A stretch of 64,000 nt of DNA from Collinsella aerofaciens (lineage in GTDB: Bacteria > Actinomycetota > Coriobacteriia > Coriobacteriales > Coriobacteriaceae): NCBI GenBank assembly GCA_008680965.1, contig NAKE01000001.1, positions 1,736,001 to 1,800,000 on the forward strand, read 5' to 3'. The notes under the pieces are model-generated. The model worked only from the letters and a program-made list of their open reading frames with translations. It had not been told where the DNA came from and did no database searches. Both the position numbers and the translations under genes were made by a program. This document shows, one piece after another, positions 59,822 through 64,000 of this stretch; within the stretch, counting starts at the first letter, position 1; each line of letters opens with the position of its first letter.

Positions 59822-61000
59822 TTAGTTGTTCTTGGTCAGGCGCTCGACGTCGTGGGCGATCATGTATTCCTCATCGGTGGGGATGACCATGACCGTGACA
59901 GCGGAACCGGCGGCGCTGATGACCTGCGGGCCGTTGCCCACGGCCTCGCGGTTCTTGTTGTTGTCGATGCGCACGCCCAGCCACTCAAAGCAGTCGCAGA
60001 AGGCCTTACGAATCGACCAGTCGTTCTCGCCGATGCCGGCAGTGAAGGTGATGGTATCCACGCCCGCCATAGAAGCGATCATGGAGCCGGCCTGCTGCAT
60101 AGCCTTATAAGCGAACATATCGAAGGCGAGCAGGCAGCGCTCATCTCCCTCGGAAGCGCGCGTACGGATGTCGCGGGCGTCGTTGGAGATACCTGAGATG
60201 GCAAGCAGACCAGACTGCTTGTTCATCATGTCGTCGACTTCCTGGTAGCTGTAGCCGCCCTCGCGCTGCAGGTAGCACACGGTAGCCGGGTCGATAGAGC
60301 CGCAGCGGGTTCCCATTATCAGGCCGTCAAGCGGCGTGAGGCCCATCGTGGTGTCGCGGCACACGCCGTCCTCGATGGCGGCAAGCGAGGCGCCGTTGCC
60401 CAAATGGCACGAGAGCAGGCGGTGGCAGCGCGAGCCCAGGATCTCCTTAGCCATCATCCACTCGTAGCGGTGGCTCGTACCGTGGGCACCGTACTTGCGC
60501 ACGTGGTACTTGTCGCACACGTCCTTGGGCAGGGCGTAGGTGTAGGCAACCTCGGGCATGGTCATGTGAAACGAGGTATCGAAGACGGCCACGTTGGGCA
60601 GCTCCGGATACTTCTCACGGCAATACTCAATCGCCGCGGCCTCGCCGTAGTTGTGCAGCGGAGCAAGCGGTGCCACCTCGAGAATCTTGGCCATAACCTC
60701 GTCGTCAACGACTGCGGAATCATCAAAGTGCCAGCCGCCCTGAACGATGCGATGCCCAATGCCATCGATCGCAAAGTCGGTCTTCTCGAGCTCCTCAAGC
60801 ACGCGAGCGATAGCAGAGCGATGATCGGGGAAGGGAACCTCCTCGGTCTGCTTGGCGCCACCGTTCTCGGAGTGGCCAAAGATGCCCATGTCCGATCCGA
60901 TACGCTCGCAGTTGCCCTTGGCGAAAACCTCGCGGGTATCGGTATCCAAAAGCTGATATTTAAGGCTTGAGCTGCCGGCGTTGACAACAAGTACGTTCAT
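59822..61000 (-). CDS. ackA: Acetate kinase (canonical paralog)
   Basis: 392 aa, ATG 61000 after AAAGGAGTCTC. ASKHA fold: VLVVNAGSSSLKYQL, GIGHRIVQGGW (R84), DTSFHMTMP, HGTSH at 173-177, HLGNGAS at 199-205, SGISNDARDI, and FTAGIGEN near the end. It forms ATP and acetate from acetyl phosphate and ADP. The catalytic motifs are normal. It aligns without gaps over at least its first 210 residues with the second kinase upstream (165 bp apart), so they are tandem duplicates that have diverged. Confidence 0.95.
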   Translation of the reverse strand: MNVLVVNAGSSSLKYQLLDTDTREVFAKGNCERIGSDMGIFGHSENGGAKQTEEVPFPDHRSAIARVLEELEKTDFAIDGIGHRIVQGGWHFDDSAVVDDEVMAKILEVAPLAPLHNYGEAAAIEYCREKYPELPNVAVFDTSFHMTMPEVAYTYALPKDVCDKYHVRKYGAHGTSHRYEWMMAKEILGSRCHRLLSCHLGNGASLAAIEDGVCRDTTMGLTPLDGLIMGTRCGSIDPATVCYLQREGGYSYQEVDDMMNKQSGLLAISGISNDARDIRTRASEGDERCLLAFDMFAYKAMQQAGSMIASMAGVDTITFTAGIGENDWSIRKAFCDCFEWLGVRIDNNKNREAVGNGPQVISAAGSAVTVMVIPTDEEYMIAHDVERLTKNN

Positions 61001-61113
61001 GAGACTCCTTTGCAGTGCAATACGGTCGACGCAGACCCCTTAAGGCGGCCGCATTTTAATAAGAAGTTATCATATCTTGATAAATAGCTATCAGAATGTC
61101 GCCCGACGAGCGC

Positions 61114-61160
61114 AAAAGAGGGGCTGAACGGCACTTGGTCGTCCAGCCCCCTCCCCTCTT
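61114..61160 (-). terminator. Hairpin between the two acetate kinase genes
   Basis: GGGGCTG near 61120 pairs with CAGCCCC near 61144-61150, with AGAGG/CCTCT flanks; T-rich on the minus-strand side. It may end or attenuate transcription from the upstream kinase into the second. Confidence 0.55.
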
Positions 61161-61164
61161 GCAA

Positions 61165-62343
61165 TTACTTGCCGCTGACGATGCGCTCGACGTCGGAAGC
61201 GATCATGAACTCCTCATCCGTGGGGATGACGAAGATCTTAACCTTGGAATCCTTGGCGGACAGGCACCAAGCGCCGTCACCGCGCAGGGCGTTGCGGGCA
61301 TGGTCCATCTTGACGCCCATAAAGGCCAGACGGTCGGCCACGCCAGCGCGAACGGCCGGAGCGTGCTCGCCGATGCCGGCGGTAAAGACCAGGGTGTCCA
61401 TGCCGCACATGGAGGTGGCCATCTCGGCGGCCTTGGCGGCAATCTTGTAGACGAACATGTCAAAGGCGAGCTGAGCCTCGGGGTCGCCAGCGGCGGCGAG
61501 CTCCTCGACGTTGCGGCAGTCGTTGGTCTTGCCACCGGTCACAGCCAAAAGGCCGGACTTCTTGTTCATCATCTCGTCGACCTCATCGAAGGTGTAGCCG
61601 CCTTCGCGCTGCAGGTAGCACACGGTAGCCGGGTCGATGGAGCCGCAGCGGGTGCCCATCATGACGCCGTCGAGCGGCGTCAAGCCCATGGTGGTGTCCA
61701 TGCACTTGCCGTCCTCGATGGCGCACAGGGAGGCACCGGAACCGATGTGGCACACAACGACCTTGCGGGCCTCGCCGTTGGTCATCTCGGCGACCTTCTT
61801 GGAGATGTAACGGTAGCTGGTGCCGTGAGCGCCGTACTTACGGATGTGCAGCTTGTCGCAAACATCCTTAGGAAGGGCGTAGGTCTTGGCGACCTCGGGC
61901 ATATTGAAGTGGAAAGCGGTGTCGTAGACCGTGACGTTGGGCAGATCGGGATACTGCTCCAGGCAGTACTCGATAACGTTGGCCTCGGGGTTGTTGTGCA
62001 GCGGAGCGAGCGGGGCAACCTCGCGGATCTTGGCAAGAACGTCCTCGTCGACGAGGGAGGAATCGCCAAAGTACCAACCGCCCTGAACGATACGGTGGCC
62101 GATGCCCTCGATCTTGACGCCGTTGGCCTCGAGGTCCTTCAGGACGACCTCGATGGCGACCTTGTGGTCGGGGAACTCGATGTTCTCGGTCACCTTCTTG
62201 GAGCCGTTGGCAGCATGGGTGAAGGTACCGCCGGTAAAGCAGACGCGCTCGCAGGAGCCCTTTGCGGACACCTTGTGGGACTTGGTATCGATGACCTGAT
62301 ACTTAAGGGTCGAAGATCCTGCGTTGACGACCAGAACGTTCAT
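61165..62343 (-). CDS. Acetate kinase-like paralog with altered motifs
   Basis: 392 aa, ATG 62343 after AGGGAGACAC. Same overall family as its neighbour, but the HGTSH motif reads HGTSY (Y177), HLGNGAS reads HIGSGAS (S202), and the SGISNDxRD block is replaced by VTGGKTNDCRNV. Nucleotide-binding LVVNAGSSTLKYQ, GHRIV, DTAFHFNMP and VFTAGIGEH remain. It may prefer another short acyl phosphate, or be slower or regulatory. Codon use is strongly biased as for a highly expressed gene, arguing against decay. Confidence 0.88.
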   Translation of the reverse strand: MNVLVVNAGSSTLKYQVIDTKSHKVSAKGSCERVCFTGGTFTHAANGSKKVTENIEFPDHKVAIEVVLKDLEANGVKIEGIGHRIVQGGWYFGDSSLVDEDVLAKIREVAPLAPLHNNPEANVIEYCLEQYPDLPNVTVYDTAFHFNMPEVAKTYALPKDVCDKLHIRKYGAHGTSYRYISKKVAEMTNGEARKVVVCHIGSGASLCAIEDGKCMDTTMGLTPLDGVMMGTRCGSIDPATVCYLQREGGYTFDEVDEMMNKKSGLLAVTGGKTNDCRNVEELAAAGDPEAQLAFDMFVYKIAAKAAEMATSMCGMDTLVFTAGIGEHAPAVRAGVADRLAFMGVKMDHARNALRGDGAWCLSAKDSKVKIFVIPTDEEFMIASDVERIVSGK

Positions 62344-62393
62344 GTGTCTCCCTACTAACAGGCGGTGTGGCGCCGCCAGGTTACATACGCTTC

Positions 62394-62431
62394 AATAATA
62401 AACCCAAACGCCCTCGCGCTCGGGTTTATTG
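62394..62431. terminator. Hairpin between the MFS gene and the kinase gene
   Basis: AATAAACCC at 62397-62405 pairs with GGGTTTATT at 62422-62430. It lies downstream of the leftward MFS gene and upstream of the kinase; either a terminator or a leader hairpin. Its GGGTTTATT arm is shared with the pta leader hairpin. Confidence 0.55.
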
Positions 62432-62463
62432 CGTTGATATATAAGTTATCGGTGCCCAAATAC

Positions 62464-63624
62464 TCATGGCCTTTGACTTGTAAGACGAAATAGCGCGGGG
62501 ACATACACCAGGGAAGAAATCCCGAGCGCAACAAGCAATACGACTCGAATGCCCGCAACGCTACTCAGCACAGCGTTGAGCAGATAGAAAAGAACAGCAC
62601 CCACCGCCACCATCTGGCTTTGAACCGAAATCAGTGAACAGCGCATTGATGAATCGGAAGCATTTTGGAAAACTGAGTATTTGATTGGAGCAAATAACGA
62701 GTACGCAACCGTCTGCAGCACATAGAACACGGGCAGCAAATTAGCCGGAGTAAGGGGAATCAAAAACAAAGCTGTCAATACTAAGCGAATGATGCCGCAA
62801 ATACGCGCAAAACGGCTCTTGTCGACATGAGCAATCACACTCGGCACAATAAGCCCCATGGAAGCCGAGGCAAGGAGCTGGACCGCAATGGTCACACCCG
62901 AAGCGACGGCATTCATTCCGCGACCCGCAAGCAGCAGTGAGAAAAAGTCTTCCAGGGCGACAAAAGCAAATGCCTGAGAGCAGTCCATGATGAACGCTGA
63001 ACGAAGAATGCCGTTACGCGCAATAGCGGCACCGATCATCTTCGGGCTAATTCCACGCTTAGGTGTCGCTGCAGTGTCCCCTCTTCGCATCTCAGGAATG
63101 CAGGCAACGACAACCAACGTCAACACCATTGCGATGATATCTGCCGAAAGACCAATGAGATATGCACCGACAGACGAAATGAAACCGCCCACGCAAGCGG
63201 AGATGGCATAAGAGGCATAGAAAACAAATCGCTCAACGACATTAAGTCTTACGAGCTGGTCCTGAGAGACGCTGTCAATGTAGATCGCTTCTATGGATCC
63301 GCTCACACATGCAACTGCAAATCCTTTGAGAGCAAACGCGCCGATTAAAAGCAGAGGAGAACGGGCGAAAAGTAGGGCGGCGTAGTATCCAAGCATTCCC
63401 ACGACGCCAACGAGACCGCTTGTCTTTCGTCCAAACCTGTCAGCAATATAACCAGTAGGAACCTCAAGAATGAACTTACTCACTTGGTATGCAATCATCA
63501 TGCTAGAAATCGCCACCATCGAGAATCCGACGAATTCAAGGTAAACCGTCAGAAAATACAGAATGGTGCTGAAGTTCGACAGAAAAACGAACGTCATATA
63601 AAGCAAAACCGTACGGTTTTTCAT
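62464..63624 (-). CDS. MFS family transporter
   Basis: 386 aa from ATG 63624, with GGAGGG 6 bases upstream. About 12 membrane segments. The loop 2-3 motif VPTGYIADRFGRKTSG is the MFS motif A (residues about 55-70). The basic central loop (MRRGDTAATPKRG) divides the two halves. Substrate unknown; this type is often a drug or metabolite exporter. The LysR-type gene upstream on the same strand may control it. Codons are less GC-biased than in most neighbours, hinting at later acquisition. Confidence 0.85.
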   Translation of the reverse strand: MKNRTVLLYMTFVFLSNFSTILYFLTVYLEFVGFSMVAISSMMIAYQVSKFILEVPTGYIADRFGRKTSGLVGVVGMLGYYAALLFARSPLLLIGAFALKGFAVACVSGSIEAIYIDSVSQDQLVRLNVVERFVFYASYAISACVGGFISSVGAYLIGLSADIIAMVLTLVVVACIPEMRRGDTAATPKRGISPKMIGAAIARNGILRSAFIMDCSQAFAFVALEDFFSLLLAGRGMNAVASGVTIAVQLLASASMGLIVPSVIAHVDKSRFARICGIIRLVLTALFLIPLTPANLLPVFYVLQTVAYSLFAPIKYSVFQNASDSSMRCSLISVQSQMVAVGAVLFYLLNAVLSSVAGIRVVLLVALGISSLVYVPALFRLTSQRP

Positions 63625-63702
63625 GCTCCGCCCTCCAAGAGCCAATAGCCCAAACCGAAATCTTGGAAAAGCATGAGGGCAAAGCCGTCAGTCATGTGTT
63701 AC

Positions 63703-63726
63703 AAGGCGTCAACATTCACTTGACGC
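63703..63726 (-). terminator. Hairpin between the LysR and MFS genes
   Basis: GGCGTCAA and TTGACGCC pair around CATTCAC; a second small stem GAGGCC/GGCCTC lies at 63731-63745 at the very end of the LysR gene. Confidence 0.5.
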
Positions 63727-63743
63727 CACGAGGCCAAATGGCC

Positions 63744-64000
63744 TCACGAAGCGAGATGACGCAATAGGTGAAGAAATACCGTCTGGTGTCGATCGGTCCA
63801 GGCATTTTGTCGATAGCAAAAATAGATGGGCAAGGCCACGTCATGCGAGCCTTCAATGGAGCACTCGCTCACTTCCAGTCCATCTGTTGCGAGAGAAGAG
63901 CCAGAAAAACTCAATATCAATCCCCCGGCTTGAAGAAACTCAGTCTGCGCCCTGTTTTCGTATTCGACGTCGCGGAAGCGGAAATTAACCAGCTGAGCCT
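63744..64000 (-). CDS. LysR-type regulator, C-terminal fragment cut by the window edge
   Basis: The minus strand is open from the window end to TGA at 63744-63746 (about 85 residues). The reading (QAGGLILSFSGSSLATDGLE... then HDVALPIYFCYRQNAWTDRH and VFLHLLRHL) fits the end of a LysR effector domain, where a P-x-Y/F block and an A-x-x-x-F-x-x-hydrophobic helix are usual. The DNA-binding domain lies outside the window. It may regulate the MFS gene 119 bp downstream. Confidence 0.6.
   Translation of the reverse strand, partial: AQLVNFRFRDVEYENRAQTEFLQAGGLILSFSGSSLATDGLEVSECSIEGSHDVALPIYFCYRQNAWTDRHQTVFLHLLRHLAS

Overview
The window looks like chromosome of a Collinsella-type gut actinobacterium (class Coriobacteriia). 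This is inferred from the GC-rich sequence with codons ending mainly in C or G, a dcw (division and cell wall) cluster without ftsA but with sepF/yggT/divIVA, an arginine deiminase cluster, pta with acetate kinases, and many long nested palindromes between genes. No rRNA, tRNA or CRISPR array was recognised.

Layout. 1-3372: right-hand remains of an integrated element (truncated S24/LexA-like regulator, DUF3800 protein overlapping an unrecognised small protein, frameshifted tyrosine integrase), followed by three tandem REP/BIME-like palindromes at 3491-3706. 3762-10313: mixed housekeeping genes (SGNH hydrolase, PARG-like protein, BI-1 protein, Pit phosphate transporter with its DUF47 partner, nitroreductase). 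10679-35712: one long leftward block carrying almost the whole peptidoglycan/division programme, in transcription order xerD, mraZ, rsmH, ftsL-like, ftsI, murF, mraY, murD, ftsW, murG, murC, murB, ftsQ, ftsZ, pgeF, then pstS-pstC-pstA-pstB-phoU, then yggS, sepF, yggT, divIVA. The high-affinity phosphate operon sits inside the normally contiguous ftsZ-pgeF-yggS-sepF-yggT-divIVA string and is translationally coupled to pgeF. 35715-39631: pyrG, a small winged-helix regulator, a DUF1846 protein. 39779-41077: a complete IS3-family element inserted in the loop of a long hairpin.

41539-48712: arginine deiminase region (YfcC/ArcD-type carrier, arcB, arcA, aminotransferase, a second identical arcA). 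The two arcA copies are identical over about 1267 bp, while their upstream DNA has diverged except for a shared promoter layout. No carbamate kinase gene is present. 49263-55658: rightward ppk1, rlmD-like methyltransferase, DJ-1/PfpI, Maf, P1 peptidase. 56031-58257: glf and a family 2 glycosyltransferase (galactofuranose). 58489-62343: pta, facing two tandem acetate kinases, one of which has diverged in active-site motifs. The window ends with an MFS exporter and the C-terminus of a LysR regulator.

Themes: cell-envelope synthesis and division; phosphate economy (Pit, Pst/PhoU, Ppk1); and fermentative ATP formation (acetate kinases, arginine catabolism). The least explained signals are the palindromic elements: alternating REP-like units, hairpins sharing a core with compensatory base changes, and an IS in a hairpin loop. 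The conserved twin-box promoters of the two arcA copies come next.
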